Below, piece by piece: positions 1 to 7,274 of a stretch of 15,847 bases of DNA (positions within the stretch are counted from its first letter, which is position 1; each line of letters starts with the position of its first letter). The translations under genes and the position numbers were made by a program. The notes under the pieces were generated by a model that was not told the DNA's origin, did not search any database, and saw only the letters and a program-made list of their open reading frames with translations. This DNA is from an uncultured Bacteroidota bacterium (lineage in GTDB: Bacteria > Bacteroidota > Bacteroidia > Chitinophagales > Chitinophagaceae): the NCBI GenBank assembly GCA_903835145.1, contig CAILMA010000754.1:1-15847 (forward strand). The letters run 5' to 3'.

Positions 1-3000
1 CGTCGGTTGTAACTGCCGGATATCCGGAATAACTGGCAGCACCACCTACGACTTCAGAGCCATCAAAGTTGCCATCGTCATTAAAGTCAATCCAAACCTG
101 ATTGCTCAAAGTGTAACTTGATCCTGATGACCCTGTGCAAGAAGTAATGGTAGCATTGTAGGAAGAACCCTGCATGTAGGTGACTGACAATGCAGTACGG
201 TCCTGATAACCACGGCCCGTGCAAACTGCAGTATCGTCAAGTACTGTTCCTGACTCACCATTAGAAACCACACTACCAAGTGCGAATGTATAATAGCTGC
301 AAGAAGTACCTGCGTAATAGAAGCTTACTGTGCAATAGCAAACAGGTATGTAGCCCACCTTGGTCACAGTAGAGTTAGCAGAAAGGCCAGATGCTGTACA
401 CGTTACAACGCAACGGAAGTAAGTTGTTGCTGTTTCCGAAACAGAAATTGCTGTGCTTGTTGCACCTGAAATATCAGTCCATGTCGAACTATCGGCCGAG
501 GTCTGCCATTGGAAACCAAGGCTGCCGGCAGAAGTGTAACCTGAAAGAGACACGCTAAAAGTAGAACATGACATTGCGGTACCCACACTTGAGTAAGATG
601 TACCCGCTGTGGGTGTACCAGAACATGGTGGCAATGGAATGATGTTAACTGTATAATCTCTTGTTAATCCATAATAATAGTAGCTACCGGAGTAGTAATA
701 GTTACATGGGTCAATATCCGCATCAGTTGAAGAACTATAATTTTTTATGTTACGGACACGCATCATATGCACACCTGCAGTTGCAGCAATTGGCACATTG
801 AGTGTGAATGTATTTGATGAAACCGAAGAATATCCACCGCTGCCAATAACAGCTGTCACTTCTTCAGATGAAGCGAAAGTACCGTCATCATCAAAGTCAA
901 TCCATACTATGTTTTCATATCCATAGCTTGGCGAGTTATAGGTAATTGTACCAGAATAAGAACCACCTTGTTGTAAATTAACGCGGATAGAAGTTCGGTC
1001 TTCATAACCACTTGTAGGTATAGTAGTAGGTCCATCATCATTGATATTAGAACCGCTATAACCAACAAGGGAGAAATTCGCCATTGCATAAGTGGTTGCC
1101 GGTGAGAATTCATATGTTGGAGTACAAGGACAAGTAGAACGATAGAGTACATAAACGAAGTGGGTTGTATCTGACTGACTGCTCGCAGTACACGTAACAA
1201 TACAACGGAAATATTCGGAAGCCGAAATACTTGTAGTATAATCTAAAGTTGTGGCACCACTAATATCAGACCAGGAAACGCTGTCAGAAGAAATCTCCCA
1301 TTGGTAAGCGAGGCTTCCGGCAACTGTAGAACCAGTAAGGTAAAGATCCATGCTGGAACCTGAACAAGAAATACCAGGAGCATTCGCTGTTCCGGCAGTT
1401 GGTCTTCCCGTACAAGGAGGAACAGGACCAATTGTAACTGTATAGTCGCGGGCCTCACCATAATAATAAGGATAAGAACCTGTAGGGCACGAAGATATAG
1501 AAGGATAGGTTACACCATATGACGCATATAGCTGAACAACCCTCATTCTGTGTGTACCTGTAGTAGCAGTTAATGGAATAGTGAGTGGCGTATTTCCAAC
1601 TGCTGGTAACCCAGAGTAGCTCGAAAGACCACCAATAATTTCACTTGCATCGAAATTACCATCATCGTTGAAATCTATCCAGAATTCGTTGGTTAAAGTA
1701 TAACTACTCGAAGAAGTACCTACATCGGAAGTTACAGTAGCAGTATAGCTATTGCCTTGCATATAACTAACTGTGCAACCTGTTCTGTCCTGATAGCCAG
1801 CACCAGTACATGCAGCCGCATCATTAAGAGTGGTTCCTGACTCACCCACAGAATATACACTGCCTATAGCAAAGCTATACTCTGAGCAGGAAAGACCTGC
1901 ATAGTAGAAGGAAGGAACGCAATAACAAGCAGAGAAGTAATTAACCTTTACTCCGTTTGAGTTAGCAGAAAGACCTGACGCAGTACAGGTAACTACGCAA
2001 CGGTAATAAGTTGCGGTAGATTCGGTAGTGATATAAGGAATAGCAGTGGCACCTGAGATATTTGTCCACGTAGCGCTATCTGCTGAAGACTGCCATTGAA
2101 AAGCAAGTGCACCTGCCGTGGTAAAGCCAGTTAGATTCAGCGTAATGTTTTCACCGGAACAAGCTGTAAATACATCAGCTGATGCCGTGCCGGCTGTTGG
2201 GGTACCACTACATGGTGGCAATGCTATGATATTAACCGTGTAGTCACGTGTTTCACCATAGTAATAACCTGAAGCGCATGGATCCATTGTTGGTGAGGTA
2301 CCACCGCCGAAGCTCGCATAGCAAACGGCAACCCTCATTCTGTGGTGCCCGGTTGCAGCCGTTACTGGCACTGCAATGTTATAATTTGTGCTGTAGGACC
2401 AGCCGTTAGCACCACCAACGAATTCGCTGGTTTCAAAGGTTCCATTATCGTTAAAGTCAATCCAGGATTCTGTATTAATATTGTAGAAGTAGCTGCCTAC
2501 ATATATAGTAGCTACATAGGTCGTTCCCTGCATGAGACTTGCTGAAAGACCAGTTCTGTCCTCATAACCAGTTCCATCGCAAGCAGCTACATCATTGATC
2601 GCTGTTCCTGACTCGCCATTGATGTCAAGTTCTGATATGTCCATACCATCGCTACATGCATATGTTCCATCGTAGTAACTTGGTGTACAATAACAAACTG
2701 ATATATAATTTACAAGTGCCGCAGTGGAGTTAGACGAAAGACCAGACGCAGTACAGGTAACTACACAACGATAGTACAATGTAGAAGACTCACTGGTAAC
2801 ATATGGAACTGTCGTAGCACCGGAAATGCTTGTCCAGGTCGCGCTGTCTGTTGACGACTGCCACTGGAAACTAAGACTACCTGAAACCGTAAAGCCTGTA
2901 AGATTGAGCGTGATTGGCTGAGAAGGACAAGCAGTTGCGATTGATGAGCTTGCAGTACCAGCTGATGGCGTACCAGTGCATGCTGGCAACGCAATAATAT

Positions 3001-5137
3001 TAGCTGTGTAATCTCTTACCTCACCATAATAGTATCCGTAGCTGATACATGGGTCCATTGAAGGATAAGCCGGAGCGGAACCAGTGTATTCAGTAGCAAC
3101 CCTCATACGATGGCTGCCAACAGTGGCGGTAATAGGAATTGTAATATTGTAAGAGGTAGAATAATAATAACTGTTATCTCCACCAACCGTTTCTGATGTT
3201 TCGAATGTACCATTGTCATTAAAGTCTATCCAGGTCTGAACAGAGAAGTACGCATAACCGTTCGATACTGCCGCACTATAAATATAACTCTGCTCAAATG
3301 TCACAGACAGACCTGTTTGATCGAGGTAACCTGTTCCATCGCAAGACGAATAGTCGCTGATGCTTGTACTACTTTCACCTGAAACAGTAAAAGAAGAAAT
3401 ACTGTAACCGTAGGAGCTACATGCTGCAGATGCATCATAGTAACTCGGCGTACAATAACAAAGACTGATATAATTTACTTTAACAGGTACTGAAATTGCT
3501 ACCGAACTTGTTGCAGAGCATATCACTTTACAACGGAAGTAAGTGGCTGCCGACTCAGTAGTAGAGTAAGGAAGCGTGGTAGCGCCTGAGATATCAGTCC
3601 AGGTAGTGCTATCCGCCGATGATTGCCATTGGAAGGTAATACCACCAGCAATTGTATAACCCGTGAGGTTAAGTGTGATTGTTTGTGAAGGGCAGGCTGT
3701 AGCCACGCTTGATGATGCTGTACCGCCAGAAGCTATACTCGTACATGCAGGAAGCGGTATGATGTTAACCGTATAATCCCTCGTTTCACCATAATAATAG
3801 CCGGATGCGCAAGGATCCATATAAGGTGATGAGCCACCACCAAATGATGCATAGCAAACACCAACCCTCATTCTGTGTGAGCCGGTTGTTGCAGTTACAG
3901 GAATAGTATAAGTAACATTGGTAGAAGAAGTCCATCCATTGGCACCACCAATGCTTTCACTACTCTCAAATGTACCATTATCATTATAGTCTATCCACGC
4001 TTGCGTATTTATATTATAGAAGTAGCTTCCTACGGTTATTGTTGCAACGTATGAAAAGCCCTGCTCCAGAGTTACTGAAAGGGAGGTCTGGTCTTCGTAA
4101 CCAGTACCATCGCAGCTGCGTGTATCTGTGATGCTTGTACTTGACTCACCATTGAGGTCGAGCTCAGAAATGTCCATACCATCAGAGCAGGCATAACCGC
4201 CGTCGTAGTAGCTTGGTGTACAATAACAAACCGACAAATAGTTTTCAGTAACTTTTACTGATGTGTCAGATGTTCCGCTGGATGTACAAACGAGGTAACA
4301 CCTGTAATAAGAAGTTACACTTTCAGTAGTTGTATAAGTTGAGGCCGTTGCACCGGAAATGTTCACCCATGTAGTAGTATCAGTTGATGATTGCCACTGG
4401 TAAGTAATACCGGTTGCTGTAGTTGCGCCGCATGAAAGACTTAAAGTAAAAGATCCGCTGGGGCAAACTGAAGGTATGTTAGTGACCGCTGTACCAGCTG
4501 TAACGGTTCCACTACATGTTGAAGAAGAAACGATGTTACAATAATAATCGGCACAACTACCACTCCAATAATTAGGGTTGCTGCTGCCGTAGTTGAAATT
4601 ACACGGAGAAAGATGAGAAGGAGCATAACCACCAAGGTCAGTCGAAATTTGCTCCCAAATACCACGCATACGTAAGTAGTGAACGCCTGTTGTTGCACCA
4701 GAAGGAATAGTGATGTTTGTTACGGTCGGGTTTGCAGTCGACGAAGTACTGTAGCCAACGGGAGCAGTCACTTCTTCACTTGTCGCAAAGGTACCATCAT
4801 CGTTAAAATCTATCCAAACCTGAGCAATCTGGTAAGAAGATGCACTCCCCCACTGGAATGAAGTACTATAAACCCCGCCCTGCTGCAGATTGACCGTACC
4901 AACCGAACTATGCCGGTCAACGTATCCCGTTGATGTATTGATGAGCGGTGAAGATGTAAGCCCGTTGTCAATCAGGTTTGAACAATTGTATCCATATATG
5001 GCAAAATTATTCACGCCCTCGGAATAAGACCCCTCCGAATACCAGGAAGATGACGTGGGGTTACACGTAGGGGTATGCTGAGCAAAGCCAGCAACACTTA
5101 GCAGCGACAGGACAAGGAATAGATAGATTTTCTTCAT
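1..5137 (-). CDS. Giant secreted GEVED/Ig-like repeat protein, C-terminus beyond the left edge
   Basis: Reading leftward from the ATG at 5137, the frame stays open to base 1 (1712 complete codons; codons checked directly from about 2464 down to base 1, the rest read through in translation). It starts with a signal peptide, MKKIYLFLVLSLLSVAGFAQ. Seven copies of the GEVED core W-I-D-[FY]-[ND]-D-[DN]-G-[TN]-F follow, with the Trp at codons 108, 381, 636, 892, 1153, 1412 and 1682, about 255-273 residues apart. Most copies continue through an RMRV motif and DPC to G-E-[TVA]-R-D-Y-T. Six Ig-like modules lie between them (FQWQSS, ISGAT, Y-[YF]-R-C motifs). Paired cysteines, such as the CYC at each GEVED start, suggest disulfides. 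GEVED and Ig repeats are known from Bacteroidota surface and adhesin-like proteins, so a role in adhesion or the outer surface is inferred. A T9SS sorting domain would be expected at the missing C-terminus but cannot be seen. Confidence 0.9.
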   Translation of the reverse strand, partial: MKKIYLFLVLSLLSVAGFAQHTPTCNPTSSSWYSEGSYSEGVNNFAIYGYNCSNLIDNGLTSSPLINTSTGYVDRHSSVGTVNLQQGGVYSTSFQWGSASSYQIAQVWIDFNDDGTFATSEEVTAPVGYSTSSTANPTVTNITIPSGATTGVHYLRMRGIWEQISTDLGGYAPSHLSPCNFNYGSSNPNYWSGSCADYYCNIVSSSTCSGTVTAGTAVTNIPSVCPSGSFTLSLSCGATTATGITYQWQSSTDTTTWVNISGATASTYTTTESVTSYYRCYLVCTSSGTSDTSVKVTENYLSVCYCTPSYYDGGYACSDGMDISELDLNGESSTSITDTRSCDGTGYEDQTSLSVTLEQGFSYVATITVGSYFYNINTQAWIDYNDNGTFESSESIGGANGWTSSTNVTYTIPVTATTGSHRMRVGVCYASFGGGSSPYMDPCASGYYYGETRDYTVNIIPLPACTSIASGGTASSSVATACPSQTITLNLTGYTIAGGITFQWQSSADSTTWTDISGATTLPYSTTESAATYFRCKVICSATSSVAISVPVKVNYISLCYCTPSYYDASAACSSYGYSISSFTVSGESSTSISDYSSCDGTGYLDQTGLSVTFEQSYIYSAAVSNGYAYFSVQTWIDFNDNGTFETSETVGGDNSYYYSTSYNITIPITATVGSHRMRVATEYTGSAPAYPSMDPCISYGYYYGEVRDYTANIIALPACTGTPSAGTASSSIATACPSQPITLNLTGFTVSGSLSFQWQSSTDSATWTSISGATTVPYVTSESSTLYYRCVVTCTASGLSSNSTAALVNYISVCYCTPSYYDGTYACSDGMDISELDINGESGTAINDVAACDGTGYEDRTGLSASLMQGTTYVATIYVGSYFYNINTESWIDFNDNGTFETSEFVGGANGWSYSTNYNIAVPVTAATGHHRMRVAVCYASFGGGTSPTMDPCASGYYYGETRDYTVNIIALPPCSGTPTAGTASADVFTACSGENITLNLTGFTTAGALAFQWQSSADSATWTNISGATAIPYITTESTATYYRCVVTCTASGLSANSNGVKVNYFSACYCVPSFYYAGLSCSEYSFAIGSVYSVGESGTTLNDAAACTGAGYQDRTGCTVSYMQGNSYTATVTSDVGTSSSSYTLTNEFWIDFNDDGNFDASEIIGGLSSYSGLPAVGNTPLTIPLTATTGTHRMRVVQLYASYGVTYPSISSCPTGSYPYYYGEARDYTVTIGPVPPCTGRPTAGTANAPGISCSGSSMDLYLTGSTVAGSLAYQWEISSDSVSWSDISGATTLDYTTSISASEYFRCIVTCTASSQSDTTHFVYVLYRSTCPCTPTYEFSPATTYAMANFSLVGYSGSNINDDGPTTIPTSGYEDRTSIRVNLQQGGSYSGTITYNSPSYGYENIVWIDFDDDGTFASSEEVTAVIGSGGYSSVSSNTFTLNVPIAATAGVHMMRVRNIKNYSSSTDADIDPCNYYYSGSYYYYGLTRDYTVNIIPLPPCSGTPTAGTSYSSVGTAMSCSTFSVSLSGYTSAGSLGFQWQTSADSSTWTDISGATSTAISVSETATTYFRCVVTCTASGLSANSTVTKVGYIPVCYCTVSFYYAGTSCSYYTFALGSVVSNGESGTVLDDTAVCTGRGYQDRTALSVTYMQGSSYNATITSCTGSSGSSYTLSNQVWIDFNDDGNFDGSEVVGGAASYSGYPAVTTD

Positions 5138-5195
5138 AACCGGGTTGGTTTAATACTTTTTTTAGGGATCTTACGTAACTAGCGAAAATTTGGGC

Positions 5196-5226
5196 TAAAG
5201 TTAGATAAAATTAATTTAATTACCAA
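5196..5226 (-). promoter_or_regulatory. Probable Bacteroidota-type promoter of the GEVED protein gene
   Basis: On the minus strand, TTG (5226-5224) is followed after exactly 20 nt by TAACTTTA (5203-5196). This matches the Bacteroidota -33 TTG and -7 TAnnTTTG pattern except for the last base. It would give a leader of roughly 50 nt before the ATG at 5137. No strong Shine-Dalgarno sequence is evident before the start, which is common in this phylum. Confidence 0.4.
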
Positions 5227-5233
5227 CCCAGCG

Positions 5234-5300
5234 TTTCAATTTAAACAAATAAATCAACTCAAAGTAATATTGAAAGTTCTCGCAATGCTTTCAATTTAAA
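5234..5300. repeat. Direct repeat TTTCAATTTAAA x2 with overlapping small hairpin
   Basis: TTTCAATTTAAA occurs at 5234-5245 and again at 5289-5300. In addition, ATTGAAAG (5269-5276) is the reverse complement of CTTTCAAT (5288-5295), giving an 8-bp stem with an 11-nt loop that overlaps the second copy. It could be a regulatory site upstream of the GEVED protein gene, whose -33 element begins just to the left. The DNA is AT-rich, so chance is a real alternative. Confidence 0.3.
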
Positions 5301-5641
5301 ACGAGTAGGCAACAATTCTTCAGTCCCGAAAAAGAATTTATGGTGCTAAACGCATAGAGTGGATAAAATATCGTTTTTTCATTTTACACTATCCCATCTT
5401 ACACGCTTTTTTACAAGTATAGGGCCCGACATGCCCAAATAACCTTTCTTCGCCCAAAACCCAAGGACACTTTCACTGTAGCCATTCGGCAAACAGGATA
5501 TAAGTATAAAAAATCATGCCACCGGATAGGGAATTACAATTAAATATTGCAATAAAATTACAAAGGTTCTTTTGCGGTGTTTAGTTCATTTTTTCAACAA
5601 GTTTATCCCGGCGGCAATCTGTTCATTTCTTTTTGAAAACC

Positions 5642-5649
5642 TATCTTTG
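5642..5649 (+). promoter_or_regulatory. -7 box of gltX, implying a leaderless or nearly leaderless transcript
   Basis: TATCTTTG is a perfect match to the Bacteroidota -7 consensus TAnnTTTG. Its last base is only 4 nt before the ATG at 5654. Transcription normally starts a few bases downstream of this box, so the mRNA should begin at or very near the start codon. No clear TTG is seen at the expected -33 distance. The box overlaps the in-frame TTG at 5633 that could otherwise extend the reading frame, which argues that translation starts at 5654. Confidence 0.6.
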
Positions 5650-5653
5650 CGGT

Positions 5654-7177
5654 ATGGACAAGAGAGTAAGGGTGCGCTTTGCACCGAGCCCTACCGGAGG
5701 GCTACACCTCGGGGGTGTGCGCACCGTATTATATAACTATCTATTTGCACGCCAGCACAACGGAGATTTTATCCTGCGTATTGAAGATACCGACCAAACC
5801 CGCTTTGTAAAAGGCGCTGAAGAATATATATATGAATGCCTGCTGTGGTGTGGCCTTATACCTGACGAAAGTACCGTAAAAGGCGGACCATTTGCACCTT
5901 ACAGGCAAAGCGAACGCAAGGCAAGTTATGGCGCATACGCCCGGCAGCTTGTAGCTTCTGGCCACGCATACTATGCATTTGATACTCCGGCCGACCTTGA
6001 AGAAATGCGCAGCAAGCATAGGGTGGACGAGCACTCAACCGTGCAGTACGACCGAACTACGCGCAAACACATGCGTAACTCGCTCACTTTGCCTGTAGAC
6101 GAAGTAAAAAGTCTCCTGGAAGCCGGCACGCCCCACGTGATACGTATAAAAATGCCTGAAAATGAGACCATCGTATGTCATGACATGATACGTGGTGAAA
6201 TTCATTTCGACAGCAACCTTGTAGATGATAAAGTGCTTTTAAAAGCCGATGGTATGCCTACCTATCACCTTGCGGTGGTTGTAGATGATTACCTCATGAA
6301 GATAACCCATGCCTTCAGGGGCGAGGAATGGCTGCCAAGTGCACCGGTACACCTGCTGCTTTGGGACTACCTGGGCTGGAAGGAAGATATGCCCAAATGG
6401 GCCCACCTCCCACTCATCTTAAAGCCAGATGGCAACGGCAAACTGAGCAAGCGCGACGGCGACAGGCTCGGGTTCCCGGTATTTGCAATGAACTGGTATG
6501 ACCCTGCTAAGAACGAAACAACTACAGGCTTCCGCGAACTGGGTTTTATGCCACAGGCATTCGTCAACATGCTCGCTATGCTTGGCTGGAACGATGGCAC
6601 CGGCCAGGAGATCTTTAGCCTCGATGAACTTGTACAAAAATTCTCGATAGAGCGCGTCCACAAGGGCGGAGCTAAGTTCGACTTTGAAAAAGCAAAATGG
6701 TTCAATAATCAATATATACAATTAACAGATAACGAAACGCTTGCCACGCTGGCGCTGCCTTATATTCAGCAGCACGGCATTACCCCGGCACCTGATGTAC
6801 TGCTCAAGGTAATAGCACTAATCAAGGACAGGTGCACTTTGCTTTCCGATTTCTGGGCGCAGGGGCAGTTTTTCTTTCAAACACCTGAAGCTATTGACTT
6901 ACCGGCCATAAAGGAAAAGTGGAACGACAACAAAAAACTCTTTTTTGCTGATTGGGTTACCCACCTTCAACAAGTAACTGAATGGATAGATACAACGATT
7001 GAAGCGAGCGTGACGGATTACCTTACCAAGTATAGCCTTAAAAAAGGAGATATCATGCTGCCATTGCGTATTATGCTGGTTGGCGGTAAATTTGGCCCGG
7101 GTGTGTTCCATATTGCGGAAATAATAGGAAAAGAAGAAACCATCAAGCGAATAGAAACTGCCCTAAGCAGCCTATGA
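5654..7177 (+). CDS. gltX: Glutamate--tRNA ligase (GluRS)
   Basis: Class I aminoacyl-tRNA synthetase that activates glutamate with ATP and charges tRNA-Glu in the cytoplasm. The product is 507 residues, normal for the family. The N-terminus R-F-A-P-S-P-T-G leads into the HIGH-type motif HLGG (residues 18-21), followed by LRIEDTDQTR (41-50). The KMSKS-type motif is KLSKR (263-267), and a helical anticodon-binding part follows. The C-x-C zinc-binding site of E. coli-type GluRS is absent near residues 107-115 (YAFDTPADL), so a zinc-free form is likely. An upstream in-frame TTG at 5633 would add seven residues but overlaps the promoter -7 box, so the ATG at 5654 is chosen. The gene stands alone, divergent from the GEVED gene and convergent with the NHL gene, and ends in a strong terminator. 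Confidence 0.97.
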   Translation: MDKRVRVRFAPSPTGGLHLGGVRTVLYNYLFARQHNGDFILRIEDTDQTRFVKGAEEYIYECLLWCGLIPDESTVKGGPFAPYRQSERKASYGAYARQLVASGHAYYAFDTPADLEEMRSKHRVDEHSTVQYDRTTRKHMRNSLTLPVDEVKSLLEAGTPHVIRIKMPENETIVCHDMIRGEIHFDSNLVDDKVLLKADGMPTYHLAVVVDDYLMKITHAFRGEEWLPSAPVHLLLWDYLGWKEDMPKWAHLPLILKPDGNGKLSKRDGDRLGFPVFAMNWYDPAKNETTTGFRELGFMPQAFVNMLAMLGWNDGTGQEIFSLDELVQKFSIERVHKGGAKFDFEKAKWFNNQYIQLTDNETLATLALPYIQQHGITPAPDVLLKVIALIKDRCTLLSDFWAQGQFFFQTPEAIDLPAIKEKWNDNKKLFFADWVTHLQQVTEWIDTTIEASVTDYLTKYSLKKGDIMLPLRIMLVGGKFGPGVFHIAEIIGKEETIKRIETALSSL

Positions 7178-7182
7178 TACCC

Positions 7183-7206
7183 GAATGTAGCTTTTTTTCT
7201 ACATTC
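7183..7206. other. Small hairpin just after the gltX stop
   Basis: GAATGTAG (7183-7190) pairs with CTACATTC (7199-7206) around an 8-nt loop made almost entirely of T on the plus strand. It lies 5 nt after the gltX stop and before the main terminator. The T run is in the loop rather than after the stem, so it is not a classical terminator. It may stabilise the mRNA end. Confidence 0.35.
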
Positions 7207-7215
7207 TGAAAAAGC

Positions 7216-7248
7216 AAAAACCCATCCGTTGCAGAGCGGATGGGTTTT
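7216..7248. terminator. Bidirectional rho-independent terminator between gltX and the NHL gene
   Basis: CCCATCCG (7221-7228) pairs perfectly with CGGATGGG (7237-7244) around an 8-nt loop. The stem is flanked by A5 on the left and T4 on the right, so on either strand the hairpin is followed by a short U tract. It lies between two convergent genes and can serve both: gltX ends at 7177 and the minus-strand gene ends at 7275. Confidence 0.85.
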
Positions 7249-7274
7249 CTTATTATAAGTCTTTCGACCAAAAC

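Larger units (their letters stand above)
5138..5653. other. AT-rich divergent intergenic region, no gene recognised
   Basis: This 516-bp gap lies between the divergent GEVED protein gene and gltX. It holds the promoter of the former at its left end and the -7 box of gltX at its right end. No credible coding frame, tRNA or conserved RNA was recognised. The only internal structure noted is a 12-nt direct repeat with an overlapping hairpin at 5234-5300, listed separately. Confidence 0.6.

Noticed and set aside
403..4861. Several short frames of 60-97 codons inside the left 5 kb on both strands
   Set aside because: They lie in other frames of the large minus-strand GEVED gene, have no recognisable domains and reflect its repetitive sequence.
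1..5137. Periodic repeats of about 775 bp that could suggest tandem DNA repeats, a CRISPR-like array or an assembly artefact
   Set aside because: The repeats stay in one open frame, their units differ in length and sequence, and they encode recognisable alternating GEVED and Ig modules.
5633..5653. Upstream TTG start adding seven residues (MKTYLCG) to GltX
   Set aside because: It overlaps the TAnnTTTG promoter box, and the family N-terminus begins naturally at the ATG at 5654.
5138..5653. A tRNA or small RNA gene beside gltX
   Set aside because: No cloverleaf-like pairing or tRNA consensus boxes were seen in the gap.
6367..6721. Two overlapping minus-strand frames of 100-112 codons within gltX
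   Set aside because: They are antisense to the conserved GluRS catalytic and KLSKR region and resemble no known protein.
7183..7206. Hairpin after gltX as the main terminator
   Set aside because: Its T run is in the loop, not after the stem; the hairpin at 7216-7248 is much stronger and correctly placed.
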